A DNA stretch of 5,040 bases from Gallionella sp. (GTDB lineage: Bacteria; Pseudomonadota; Gammaproteobacteria; Burkholderiales; Gallionellaceae), in NCBI GenBank assembly GCA_025362155.1, contig JANYHX010000007.1, positions 1-5,040 of the forward strand. The letters are read 5' to 3'. The translations under genes and the position numbers were made by a program. The notes beneath the pieces are model-generated. The model saw only the letters and a program-made list of their open reading frames with translations, did no database searches and was not told the DNA's origin. This document shows, piece by piece, positions 1 through 5,040 of this stretch. Position 1 is the stretch's first letter. Each line of letters opens with the position of its first letter.

Positions 1-383
1 ACCACGATGGGATTATTTCTCGTGCGGTCTATGACTGCCTGGGCAAAGGCAAATAACGCTTCGCGGCTGCCATTCACGGGCAGGACCTGAGTTTTTGGAT
101 TAATCCCGGGTGTACTAACATTGAGAGGTGGTATGCCATAGCGCGTTATAAGCCACTCGGCTATCGTATTGCGAAGCGCGTCACTACCAGCGGTTGTGGG
201 ATAATTCGCCAGTCCATCGAGATTGCTGGCGAGCGCGTCGCGAATGAATTGCGGCGTGCTGTGTTTCGGTTCACCGATAGACAAACTGATGGCGCGGTAA
301 TCGGAGTTGGGTTGAACTTCGCGAAATAAGGCGGCAAGTTTTTGAAACGGGTAGGGCTGCAGTTGCTGTAAGTCTGGGTTCAT
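1..383 (-). CDS. dapC: Succinyldiaminopimelate aminotransferase, N-terminal part (cut by window edge)
   Basis: Reading the minus strand from the ATG at 383-381 gives 127 complete codons with no stop before the window ends. The protein begins MNPDLQQLQPYPFQKL, typical of proteobacterial DapC, a PLP-dependent class I/II (fold type I) aminotransferase. In the lysine/diaminopimelate pathway this cytoplasmic enzyme converts N-succinyl-2-amino-6-ketopimelate to N-succinyl-LL-diaminopimelate using glutamate. Visible motifs are SIGEPKHSTP (about residues 35-44), the NYPTTAGSDALR stretch (about 60-71) and VNGSREALF (about 103-111), which matches the small-domain start and the PLP-phosphate-binding loop of the family. 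The PLP lysine lies outside the window. No good Shine-Dalgarno sequence precedes this ATG (upstream bases are TGACCTGCCAA), and the start region is repeated upstream, so the exact start needs care. Another fold type I aminotransferase is possible, but the N-terminus fits DapC best. Confidence 0.85.
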   Translation of the reverse strand, partial: MNPDLQQLQPYPFQKLAALFREVQPNSDYRAISLSIGEPKHSTPQFIRDALASNLDGLANYPTTAGSDALRNTIAEWLITRYGIPPLNVSTPGINPKTQVLPVNGSREALFAFAQAVIDRTRNNPIV

Positions 384-440
384 TTGGCAGGTCAGTTCAT
401 TCCGGTAAATCAGAGTTCATTGTGGTAAATCCGGCTTCAT
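378..440 (-). repeat. Tandem copies of the dapC start region (ATGAA-x-GAyTTAcc units)
   Basis: On the minus strand four ATGAA(C/G) starts occur at 440, 420, 400 and 383, with periods of 20, 20 and 17 bases. The first two units read ATGAAGCCGGATTTACCACA and ATGAACTCTGATTTACCGGA, and the true dapC start reads ATGAACCCAGACTTACAG. The third unit is shorter (ATGAACTGACCTGCCAA). Translated, the units give MKPDLPQ-stop, MNSDLPE-stop, MN-stop and then MNPDLQQ. The first and second ORFs each end in a TGA that overlaps the next ATG (ATGA arrangement). This is seen directly in the sequence. That it arose by tandem duplication of the dapC 5' end is inference. Confidence 0.75.
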
Positions 441-463
441 TTTTTATTTGATTCGTTTGGTTA

Positions 464-491
464 TTGCGCTCAAAAATATGCGTGCATTATA
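464..491 (+). promoter_or_regulatory. Weak candidate promoter for the EamA transporter gene
   Basis: A TTGCGC at 464-469 lies 15-16 bases before CATTAT/ATTATA (485-491) on the plus strand, about 27 bases before the GTG start at 518. The -35 match is only three of six, and the -10 overlaps the better minus-strand TATAAT. The assignment is tentative. Confidence 0.25.
486..491 (-). promoter_or_regulatory. Probable -10 box for dapC
   Basis: The minus strand carries a perfect TATAAT at 491-486. A sigma-70-type start would fall near 479, leaving a leader of about 95 bases that contains all three repeated mini-ORFs before dapC. The -35 region at a 16-18 base spacing (for example GAAACC at 514-509) matches the consensus poorly, so either the promoter needs an activator or the box is fortuitous. 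Confidence 0.45.
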
Positions 492-517
492 GGCGTATTA
501 CTAATTAGGGTTTCTCC

Positions 518-1444
518 GTGTTATCAAAACAAAACATATGGCCAAGCGCCGGAATCTTGAGCGGCGCACTGGTGTGGGGTTTGATTTGGTACCCCTTCCG
601 GGCGTTGCAGGACATCGGCCTGAATGGCCCGCTGGCGACGCTGATTACCTACACTTTGGCGCTATTGTGTAGTGGCTTCATGCTGCCGCGCGTATGGCTG
701 GAATTGCGCTTGTATTATAAAGTCAGGATCGGCTGGTGGGTGGTCGCCCTGGTGTTGAGCGCGGGCTGGTCTAATTTGGGTTATGTGCTGGCAATGCTGC
801 ATGGCGAAGTGATGCGCGTGCTGTTGCTATTTTATCTTGCGCCTTTGTGGACAATTATATTTTCCTATTGCTTATTAGGGGAGCGGCTGAATCGATACGG
901 CTATTTTGTTATGGCTCTCTCATTTAGTGGTGCGGCCATCATGTTGTGGCAACCGCAACGCGGCTTGCCGTGGCCACAAAATATTTCCGAATGGATCGGG
1001 TTATCAGCGGGCATGAGTTTCGCACTCTCTAATGTAATCTCACGGCGTGCCGAGAGTTTGAGTGTGCAAACGAAATCCTTTAGCGTATTGCTCGGCACTG
1101 TGTTGTTGACTATCCCATTTTTGTTGTGGCCACGTGGCATCCCGACCCCTCTGCCGACGCTGAATACGCAAGACGCGATGATACTGGCGCTGCTGGGCAT
1201 TGGACTCTCTGCCACGGGTTTCGCGGTGCAATATGGGGTCACCAATATGCTATCTAATCGCGCTATACTGTTATTCCTGTTTGAGCTCGTGGTCGCTGCA
1301 GTTTCGTCGTATTTTCTTGCCAATGAAGCGATGCAGATACGGGAGTGGTTAGGTGCCTCACTGATAGTTTCCGCCAGCTTGATATCCGGAAAATTAGGGA
1401 TGACCGCAAAAGCTAAAAGGGGTATTCCCAAGCAGAAAAATTGA
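518..1444 (+). CDS. EamA/DMT-family inner-membrane transporter
   Basis: This 308-residue protein has the two-repeat, ten-helix layout of drug/metabolite transporters (EamA, RhaT-like). Hydrophobic segments lie at about 8-26, 38-56, 71-90, 97-118, 125-144, 157-175, 187-204, 218-240, 248-266 and 274-292. The motif LLLFYLAPLWTIIFSYCLLGERL (about residues 102-124) is the typical end of the first EamA repeat: helix, proline kink, then G-E. The corresponding region of the second repeat is LLFLFELVVAAVSSYFLANE (251-270). The C-terminal tail is basic (KAKRGIPKQKN) and probably cytoplasmic. The start is GTG at 518, with AGGG at 507-510 seven bases upstream. The next in-frame methionine is about residue 55, which would remove the first helix, so GTG is preferred. 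The gene is divergent from dapC and has no downstream partner. Known family members move amino acids, metabolites or drugs; the substrate here cannot be read from sequence. Confidence 0.9.
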   Translation: MLSKQNIWPSAGILSGALVWGLIWYPFRALQDIGLNGPLATLITYTLALLCSGFMLPRVWLELRLYYKVRIGWWVVALVLSAGWSNLGYVLAMLHGEVMRVLLLFYLAPLWTIIFSYCLLGERLNRYGYFVMALSFSGAAIMLWQPQRGLPWPQNISEWIGLSAGMSFALSNVISRRAESLSVQTKSFSVLLGTVLLTIPFLLWPRGIPTPLPTLNTQDAMILALLGIGLSATGFAVQYGVTNMLSNRAILLFLFELVVAAVSSYFLANEAMQIREWLGASLIVSASLISGKLGMTAKAKRGIPKQKN

Positions 1445-1474
1445 GAGCAGATACTTTAGAGGCTATCTTGTAAT

Positions 1475-1496
1475 ATAGTTCGCCCCGGCAAACTAT
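1475..1496 (+). terminator. Imperfect hairpin downstream of the EamA gene
   Basis: ATAGTTCGCC and GGCAAACTAT face each other across two bases, giving a stem with one C-A mismatch, 30 bases after the transporter stop codon. It lacks the run of T residues expected of an intrinsic terminator, so it may be a weak terminator or an mRNA 3' end structure. Confidence 0.25.
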
Positions 1497-1501
1497 GCAG
1501 T

Positions 1502-1835
1502 TCGTACCTATCTGGAAAAATTATTATTTTTGTATCTGGAATTCAAGGAAGCGCAATTTGGAAATTTTCAGAACACCAACGATTTGTTGCGTCACACCAA
1601 TTCATTGTATGGGGTCACCCGTGAAAACTTGATGGGGCATGGGCGCCATGCACACCAAGCTGAGTTTCCATTTCAGGGACATGATGGGTGTCAATAACAA
1701 TTATTACCTCGAGGCAATAGAAAAAACATGGCGTATTTATCGAAAGTGATTGCGCTCAATGACGCCGAATACCTTACCATGCTCAAGCGCGGCGGCATTG
1801 TGGAAAAATCCCAAGCGCTCGGTATGCCGCATTAA
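1502..1835 (+). pseudogene. Possible decayed gene of unknown identity
   Basis: No intact gene fits between the transporter and fbaB, but protein-like stretches appear in changing plus-strand frames. One frame from about 1510 reads YLEKLLFLYLEF, then GNFQNTNDLLRHTNSLYG, and stops at a TAA at 1693-1695. A second frame around 1650-1748 reads KLSFHFRDMMGVNNNYYL and EAIEKTWRIYRK, then stops. A third, from an ATG at 1728 to the TAA at 1833-1835, gives 35 residues including SKVIALNDAEYLTMLKRGG and IVEKSQALGMPH. The second and third overlap at the A-run near 1721-1726, where a small indel would join them. GC swings from about 32% to 55% across the stretch. I do not recognise the family. It could be the relic of a gene broken by frameshifts, or chance reading of intergenic DNA. 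There is no convincing ribosome binding site for the 35-codon ORF: the nearest GAGG, at 1711-1714, is 13 bases away. Confidence 0.3.
1637..1651. repeat. Short perfect hairpin GCATGG-GCG-CCATGC
   Basis: This is a six-base perfect inverted repeat with a three-base loop inside the non-coding/relic stretch between the transporter and fbaB. It is not followed by a T-run on either strand. Its role is unknown and it may be chance. Confidence 0.3.
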
Positions 1836-1876
1836 TCTCTGAATTATTCAACAAAACCGCGCAGCAATTTTGGCAT

Positions 1877-2926
1877 TCACGCCACCGTCACCGCTTGATC
1901 CAGATACACATCCTGAATCGCATTAAGTAGCGCAACGCCGTCTTGCATCGGTTTTTGAAATGCCTTCCGGCCGGAGATCAGCCCCATGCCGCCTGCGCGT
2001 TTGTTGATCACCGCAGTGCGTACTGCCTGCTGCAAATCATTCTTGCCCGATTCACCGCCGGAGTTAATCAGGCCCGCACGTCCCATGTAGCAGTTTGCCA
2101 CTTGATACCGCACCAGGTCGATGGGGTGATCAGTGGTCAGTTCGCTGTATACCTTGGGATGAGTCTTGCCGAACTTGATGGCGTTGTAGCCGCCATTGTT
2201 CTCGGCCATTTTTTGTTTCACGATGTCAGCGTTGATGGTCGCGGCGAGGTGATTAGCCTGCCCGGTCAGATCGGCGGCCACATGGTAATCCTGGTCAGCA
2301 GTCTTGAATGCGGGATTGCGCAAATAAGCCCACAAAATTGTAGCCATACCCAGCTCATGCGCATGTTCGAATGCTGCCGAGACTTCCTGAATTTGCCGTC
2401 GCGCATGTTCGGAGCCATAGAACACAGTCGCGCCCACGGCTACCGCACCCATATCGAAAGCCTGATCCACACTGGCAAAAATTGTCTGATCGAAAATATT
2501 GGGATAGCTCAGCATTTCGTTGTGGTTGATTTTTACGATGAACGGAATCTTGTGCGCATAGCGGCGTGCCACCGAAGACAACACGCCGAGTGTCGAAGCC
2601 ACACCGTTGCAGCCGCCTTCGATGGCAAGCCTAACGATGTTATCCGGGTCGAAATAGATTGGGTTGGGCGCGAACGATGCGCCTGCGGAATGCTCCACAC
2701 CTTGGTCTACCGGCAATATGGAAAGATAGCCGCTATTCGCCAGACGGCCATGTCCGTACAAGGCTTGCAGGCTGCGCAGCACACCAATCTTGCGGTCTTT
2801 CACTGCCACCACGCGATCCACATAATCCGCGCCGGGCAAATGCAGCGATTCTTTGCGGATGCCGGTACAACGATACTTCAATAAATGTTCGGCTTCATCA
2901 CCGAGTACTTGTACGATATTCGTCAT
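1877..2926 (-). CDS. fbaB: Class I fructose-bisphosphate aldolase, FbaB/DhnA type
   Basis: This cytoplasmic enzyme reversibly cleaves fructose 1,6-bisphosphate to dihydroxyacetone phosphate and glyceraldehyde 3-phosphate by Schiff-base chemistry. The sequence is collinear with E. coli FbaB (350 residues) along its whole length, as recalled. Numbering from the second ATG, it shows [20 protein letters not shown] (about 66-85, with the barrel aspartate D74), FIVKINHNE (about 129-137), [14 protein letters not shown] (160-173) and [16 protein letters not shown] (231-246). K237 there is the expected Schiff-base lysine. INSGG (287-291) and GLISGRKAF (315-323) form the phosphate sites. Two ATGs are adjacent at 2929 and 2926. 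GGAG lies three bases from the first and six from the second, and E. coli FbaB starts MTDIAQ, so 2926 (MTNIVQ, 349 residues) is preferred; an annotation from 2929 would give 350. It is divergent from purT. In E. coli this isozyme is linked to gluconeogenic growth. Confidence 0.95.
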   Translation of the reverse strand: MTNIVQVLGDEAEHLLKYRCTGIRKESLHLPGADYVDRVVAVKDRKIGVLRSLQALYGHGRLANSGYLSILPVDQGVEHSAGASFAPNPIYFDPDNIVRLAIEGGCNGVASTLGVLSSVARRYAHKIPFIVKINHNEMLSYPNIFDQTIFASVDQAFDMGAVAVGATVFYGSEHARRQIQEVSAAFEHAHELGMATILWAYLRNPAFKTADQDYHVAADLTGQANHLAATINADIVKQKMAENNGGYNAIKFGKTHPKVYSELTTDHPIDLVRYQVANCYMGRAGLINSGGESGKNDLQQAVRTAVINKRAGGMGLISGRKAFQKPMQDGVALLNAIQDVYLDQAVTVA

Positions 2927-2929
2927 CAT

Positions 2930-2942
2930 GGTCTCCGCTCTC
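2930..2942 (-). promoter_or_regulatory. fbaB ribosome binding site that bears on start choice
   Basis: The minus strand reads AGAGCGGAGACC directly before ATGATG. The GGAG core is three bases from the ATG at 2929 and six from the ATG at 2926, so normal spacing favours initiation at the second methionine. Confidence 0.55.
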
Positions 2943-3005
2943 TCAGAAGTTGAAATAAACAGCTTATGTTACTTTTCTTCCGCTGCATAATAAAAAATAC
3001 TCTGC

Positions 3006-3025
3006 CTGTGTATAATTTCGCACAG
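3006..3025. promoter_or_regulatory. Inverted repeat CTGTG-N10-CACAG over the purT -10 (possible operator)
   Basis: CTGTG (3006-3010) and CACAG (3021-3025) are perfect complements separated by ten bases that contain the TATAAT and the likely start point. A dimeric regulator bound here would block purT and could affect fbaB. It does not resemble the E. coli PurR box (ACGCAAACGTTTGCGT). Five-base arms can occur by chance. Confidence 0.3.
3011..3016 (+). promoter_or_regulatory. Probable -10 box for the purT-VOC operon
   Basis: A perfect TATAAT lies 56 bases before the purT ATG, placing transcription start near 3022-3024. The -35 region at normal spacing (TAATAA at 2988-2993) is poor. A less convincing minus-strand candidate for fbaB (TTGATT at 3035-3030, TATACA at 3014-3009, 15-base spacer) overlaps it, so the two genes may have face-to-face promoters. 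Confidence 0.5.
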
Positions 3026-3072
3026 ACAAAATCAACCAAACACGAAAAACAAAATCCACGGAAATACACAAC

Positions 3073-4290
3073 ATGACTAGTCGCGCCACTCCGTTAATTA
3101 TCGGTACGCCACTTACAACTTCCGCCATCCGCGTCATGTTGCTAGGCAGCGGTGAATTAGGCAAGGAAGTCATCATCGCGTTGCAACGCCTGGGCGTGGA
3201 AACTATTGCCGTGGATCGCTATGCCAACGCGCCAGGACACCAGGTTGCACATCGTGCGCATGTCATCAACATGGTGGATGGTGCTGCGCTGCGCGCGCTG
3301 ATCGAACAGGAAAAGCCGCATATCATCGTGCCGGAGATCGAAGCCATCGCCACCGACATGCTCGAACAGATCGAGCGCGAAGGACTGGCACGCGTGATCC
3401 CTACAGCGCGTGCTGCACGTCTGACCATGAACCGCGAAGGCATACGCCGTCTGGCTGCGGAGACGCTGGATTTGCCAACTTCGCCATATCGTTTCGCAGA
3501 TAGTCCGGCTGAGATGCGTGCCGCAATAGAACACATCGGCTATCCGTGTATCATCAAGCCGGTGATGTCGTCATCCGGCAAGGGACAATCCAAAGTGGAT
3601 AATGCCGTTGAAGTGGAAGCCGCATGGAACTACGCCGCCAGCGGTAGTCGCGTGAATCAGGGCAGGGTGATCGTCGAAGGGCTGATCCATTTCGATTATG
3701 AAATTACCCAGCTCACTGTTCGCGCCATCGGCGCAGACGGCAAAACGGAGACTCATTTCTGCGAGCCCATCGGCCACATTCAGGTGCAGGGTGATTACAT
3801 CGAGAGCTGGCAGCCGCAAGCCATGTCGCCGCTGGCCTTGCAGCGCAGCCGCGAGATTGCAAAAACCGTGACGGACGACCTCGGTGGCCTGGGCATCTTT
3901 GGTGTGGAGCTGTTCGTCAAAGGCGATCAAGTCTGGTTCAGTGAAGTCAGCCCGCGCCCGCATGACACCGGCATGGTGACCATGTGTTCGCAGGTGCAGA
4001 ACGAATTCGAATTGCACGCCCGCGCCATCCTCGGCCTGCCGGTGGATGTCAGTTTAAGAACACCCGGCGCGAGTGCGGTGATCTATGGACAGCATGACGC
4101 TCCGGGCATCGCCTTTGCAGGCGTGGCAGAAGCGCTACGTGTGCCGAACAGTGATGTACGCCTGTTCGGAAAACCGGAGTCTTTCAAAAAACGCCGCATG
4201 GGCGTTGCGCTAGCGACTGGCAAAAATCCTGATGAAGCAAGAGAACGCGCCAAGTTAGCCGCGAGTAAAATTATTCCGGTTAAAGTGTGA
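3073..4290 (+). CDS. purT: Formate-dependent phosphoribosylglycinamide formyltransferase (GAR transformylase 2)
   Basis: PurT is a cytoplasmic ATP-grasp enzyme that makes formyl-GAR from GAR, formate and ATP, a folate-independent route for step three of purine synthesis. At 405 residues it is slightly longer than E. coli PurT (392) and collinear with it. The difference is about six extra N-terminal residues, one near residue 107 and about five in the [11 protein letters not shown] loop (219-229). Expected ligand residues are present: GAR contacts E28-L29 in GSGELGKE and E88 in [10 protein letters not shown] contacts R121, K162, the SSGKGQ loop (167-172), E202 and E210; Mg ligands E279 (FGVELFV) and E291; D298 in [12 protein letters not shown]367 in LFGKPE; and R374-R375. 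The start ATG follows CGGAAAT, with GGA ten bases upstream. The next gene overlaps its stop codon, so both are one operon. The residue mapping uses the remembered E. coli sequence. Confidence 0.96.
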   Translation: MTSRATPLIIGTPLTTSAIRVMLLGSGELGKEVIIALQRLGVETIAVDRYANAPGHQVAHRAHVINMVDGAALRALIEQEKPHIIVPEIEAIATDMLEQIEREGLARVIPTARAARLTMNREGIRRLAAETLDLPTSPYRFADSPAEMRAAIEHIGYPCIIKPVMSSSGKGQSKVDNAVEVEAAWNYAASGSRVNQGRVIVEGLIHFDYEITQLTVRAIGADGKTETHFCEPIGHIQVQGDYIESWQPQAMSPLALQRSREIAKTVTDDLGGLGIFGVELFVKGDQVWFSEVSPRPHDTGMVTMCSQVQNEFELHARAILGLPVDVSLRTPGASAVIYGQHDAPGIAFAGVAEALRVPNSDVRLFGKPESFKKRRMGVALATGKNPDEARERAKLAASKIIPVKV

Positions 4291-4661
4291 TGATCACCGG
4301 AATACTGCACACCAGCTTTCTGATTGCCGACCTTATTAGGGCCCGCGCCTTTTACGAAGGCGTGCTCGGTTTGCAACCCGACCCGAACCGTCCGGTGATG
4401 AGCTTTGAGGGTGTATGGTACAACGTCGCAGTCAACCAGCAGATTCACCTGCTGTTACTGCCCAATCCGGAAGCAGGCTTGCAGCGCCCCGCTCATGGCG
4501 GACGCGACCGCCACATTGCGCTGGCAGTATCGGAGATTGCGCAGTTGATGGCACGCTTGGACCAGGCTGGGGTTGCTTATACTCTTAGCCAATCCGGTCG
4601 TCGTGCTGTGTTTTGTCGCGATCCAGATGGGAACGCACTGGAGTTTATAGAAAAGAATTAA
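4290..4661 (+). CDS. VOC (glyoxalase/bleomycin resistance/dioxygenase) superfamily protein
   Basis: This 123-residue protein has the paired beta-alpha-beta-beta-beta layout of a single VOC subunit, which normally works as a dimer with a divalent metal. The N-terminal module holds ILHTSFLIADLIRARAFYEGVLGL (5-28) and the C-terminal module HIALAVSEIAQLMARLDQAGV (75-95). It ends with CRDPDGNALEFIE (109-121), the family hallmark. Candidate metal ligands are H7, H53 (QIHLL), H75 and E118. The ATG at 4290 shares its A with the purT TGA (TGATG), a classic translational coupling signal, and no strong Shine-Dalgarno is visible. A GTG at 4287 is an alternative start adding one residue. The TAA stop lies inside a TTAA followed by an IS5-like end. 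Family members include glyoxalase I, FosA-type resistance enzymes and dioxygenases; the substrate is unknown. Coupling to purT suggests a purine- or formate-linked role, but that is inference. Confidence 0.85.
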   Translation: MITGILHTSFLIADLIRARAFYEGVLGLQPDPNRPVMSFEGVWYNVAVNQQIHLLLLPNPEAGLQRPAHGGRDRHIALAVSEIAQLMARLDQAGVAYTLSQSGRRAVFCRDPDGNALEFIEKN

Positions 4662-4681
4662 GGAAGCGTTGAATAAGTCCC
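4662..4681 (+). mobile_element. Possible IS5-family terminal inverted repeat (solo end)
   Basis: The sequence GGAAGCGTTGAATAAGTCCC begins directly after the VOC stop codon. It resembles the remembered IS5 ends (GGAAGGTGCGAATAAGC and GGAAGGTGCGAACAAGT), sharing GGAAG and GAATAAGT, and shares GTTGAATAA with the IS903 end. It is preceded by TTAA (4658-4661), which fits the YTAR target preference of IS5. No matching inverted copy or transposase is visible in the following 360 bases, so it would be a relic, a small non-autonomous element or an element continuing past the window. The similarity is from memory only. Confidence 0.35.
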
Positions 4682-4968
4682 AACTTGGTTCGATACATTC
4701 CGTTCGTCACCGCTATTCCATAAATCTTAGCTTCCCTCTTTCATTTTTCCTCTTCGAAACCGATTGGTTTAACTATCGATTTCTATTTCTTTATGGCAGC
4801 AACCTTATGATTAGCCAGCACACAATATTATGTACGCTAACGCACAGAGCCTCTGAGAGGAATGGAGGATAAGTTAGTAAGAGTGTAGCGAATTGTTCGA
4901 TATGGCATAAGCATTTGAAACATATCCAAACAAATAATTGTTGCAGTCCCCGAGGATCAATATACGCA
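4682..4968. other. AT-rich stretch without a supported gene
   Basis: GC is clearly lower here (about 38% over 4681-5040 by hand count, against 55-63% in sampled purT segments). It contains a pyrimidine tract at 4731-4755 with one purine, a small hairpin AAACC-GATT-GGTTT at 4757-4770 and the palindrome CCTCTGAGAGG at 4850-4860. A plus-strand TTG-started reading frame of 67 codons (4669-4872) is phenylalanine-rich because of the pyrimidine tract and lacks a ribosome binding site, so I do not call it a gene. No clear terminator for the purT operon is visible. Confidence 0.5.
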
Positions 4969-5040
4969 ATGAGTCAATTGCATCAATATTTTTCGGTATC
5001 AGATATCCGATCAAAATTAGGAGAAGCAAATGAACAGATT
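4969..5040 (+). CDS. Alternative partial open frame at the right edge
   Basis: From the ATG at 4969 the frame stays open to the last base, giving 24 codons, MSQLHQYFSVSDIR then SKLGEANEQI, which read like an ordinary soluble protein N-terminus. The frame is also open upstream back to a TAA at 4870-4872. The nearest Shine-Dalgarno-like GAGG (4952-4955) is 13 bases away, which is too far for a strong start. If this is the real gene, the AGGAG at 5019-5023 is inside coding sequence. The product is not recognised. Confidence 0.3.
   Translation, partial: MSQLHQYFSVSDIRSKLGEANEQI
5030..5040 (+). CDS. Start of a gene running off the right edge (product unknown)
   Basis: The ATG at 5030 is preceded by TTAGGAGAAGCAA, which places AGGAG six bases from the start codon, the best Shine-Dalgarno in the window. 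Only three full codons (Met-Asn-Arg) are visible, so nothing can be said of function. It conflicts with the overlapping open frame from 4969 in another frame. The ribosome binding site makes this the preferred reading. Confidence 0.45.

Noticed and set aside
901..1431. A 176-codon minus-strand frame opposite the transporter
   Set aside because: It is the antisense of a convincing ten-helix membrane protein. The translation has no domain and no proper start context.
1545..1553. AAGGAAGCG shared with 4660-4668, suggesting a second IS5-like end
   Set aside because: The match stops after nine bases and lacks the GAATAAGT part, so it is probably chance.
1660..1748. Hot-dog thioesterase (4HBT) motif in the relic around FRDMMGVNNNYYLEA
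   Set aside because: The resemblance to the D-x-M-G-V-x-x-x-x-Y-L pattern is superficial. The flanking sequence does not continue the fold and the frame ends within 20 residues.
1852..1872. CAAAACCGCGCAGCAATTTTG as a terminator for fbaB
   Set aside because: The stem is interrupted (CC opposite AA), outer pairs are A-T only and no uninterrupted T-run follows on the minus strand, so it would be too weak to call.
1943..2884. A 313-codon plus-strand open frame opposite fbaB
   Set aside because: It is the antisense shadow of a gene whose protein matches E. coli FbaB throughout. Its translation is rich in His, Cys and Arg with no recognisable domain.
3157..4448. Several minus-strand frames of 105-148 codons opposite purT and the VOC gene
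   Set aside because: They are shadows of strongly conserved plus-strand genes and depend on the codon bias of the real strand.
4757..4770. AAACC-GATT-GGTTT as a terminator for the purT-VOC operon
   Set aside because: It is a five-pair stem with only two G-C pairs, not followed directly by a T-run, and about 95 bases past the stop.
4669..4872. A 67-codon plus-strand frame with a TTG start
   Set aside because: It starts inside the IS5-like end, has no ribosome binding site, and its Phe/Leu-rich composition comes from a pyrimidine tract.
4862..4888. A tiny ORF (MEDKLVRV) preceded by AGAGGA
   Set aside because: Eight codons with a chance purine-rich upstream sequence, and no repeat or conserved partner.

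Overview
The window looks like chromosomal DNA from a Gram-negative proteobacterium, most likely a betaproteobacterium (a Gallionellaceae- or Nitrosomonadales-like genome would fit). This rests on recognisable protein sequence (a DapC-type succinyldiaminopimelate aminotransferase, an FbaB/DhnA-type class I aldolase and PurT, the last two closely resembling the E. coli proteins) and on moderate GC in the genes. I could not run a search, so the taxonomy is inference.

Layout, left to right. (1) 1-383, minus strand: the first 127 codons of dapC (lysine/diaminopimelate synthesis), running off the left edge. (2) 384-517: a divergent intergenic region with a perfect TATAAT on the minus strand and a tandem repeat that copies the dapC start region, giving a chain of tiny overlapping ORFs in front of dapC. 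(3) 518-1444, plus strand: a ten-helix EamA/DMT-family transporter starting with GTG. (4) 1445-1876: no intact gene, but fragments of protein-like sequence in shifting frames that look like a decayed gene, ending in a 35-codon ORF. (5) 1877-2926, minus strand: fbaB, class I fructose-bisphosphate aldolase. (6) 2927-3072: a compact divergent control region with a TATAAT for purT inside a CTGTG-N10-CACAG inverted repeat. (7) 3073-4290, plus strand: purT, formate-dependent GAR transformylase, with all known ligand residues conserved. (8) 4290-4661, plus strand: a small VOC/glyoxalase-fold protein whose ATG shares a base with the purT stop codon, so the two form an operon. (9) 4662-5040: an AT-rich stretch (about 38% GC by hand count) beginning with a sequence that resembles an IS5-family terminal inverted repeat, placed directly after a TTAA tetranucleotide that includes the VOC stop codon. 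At its right edge two alternative gene starts run out of the window.

Functionally most of this is housekeeping metabolism: diaminopimelate synthesis, triose/hexose interconversion and purine synthesis from formate, plus an exporter-like permease of unknown substrate. I see no defence system, CRISPR array, RNA gene or other clearly new multi-gene system. The most unusual items are the duplicated dapC start region, the gene relic at 1502-1835, the purT-coupled VOC gene and the possible insertion-sequence end.
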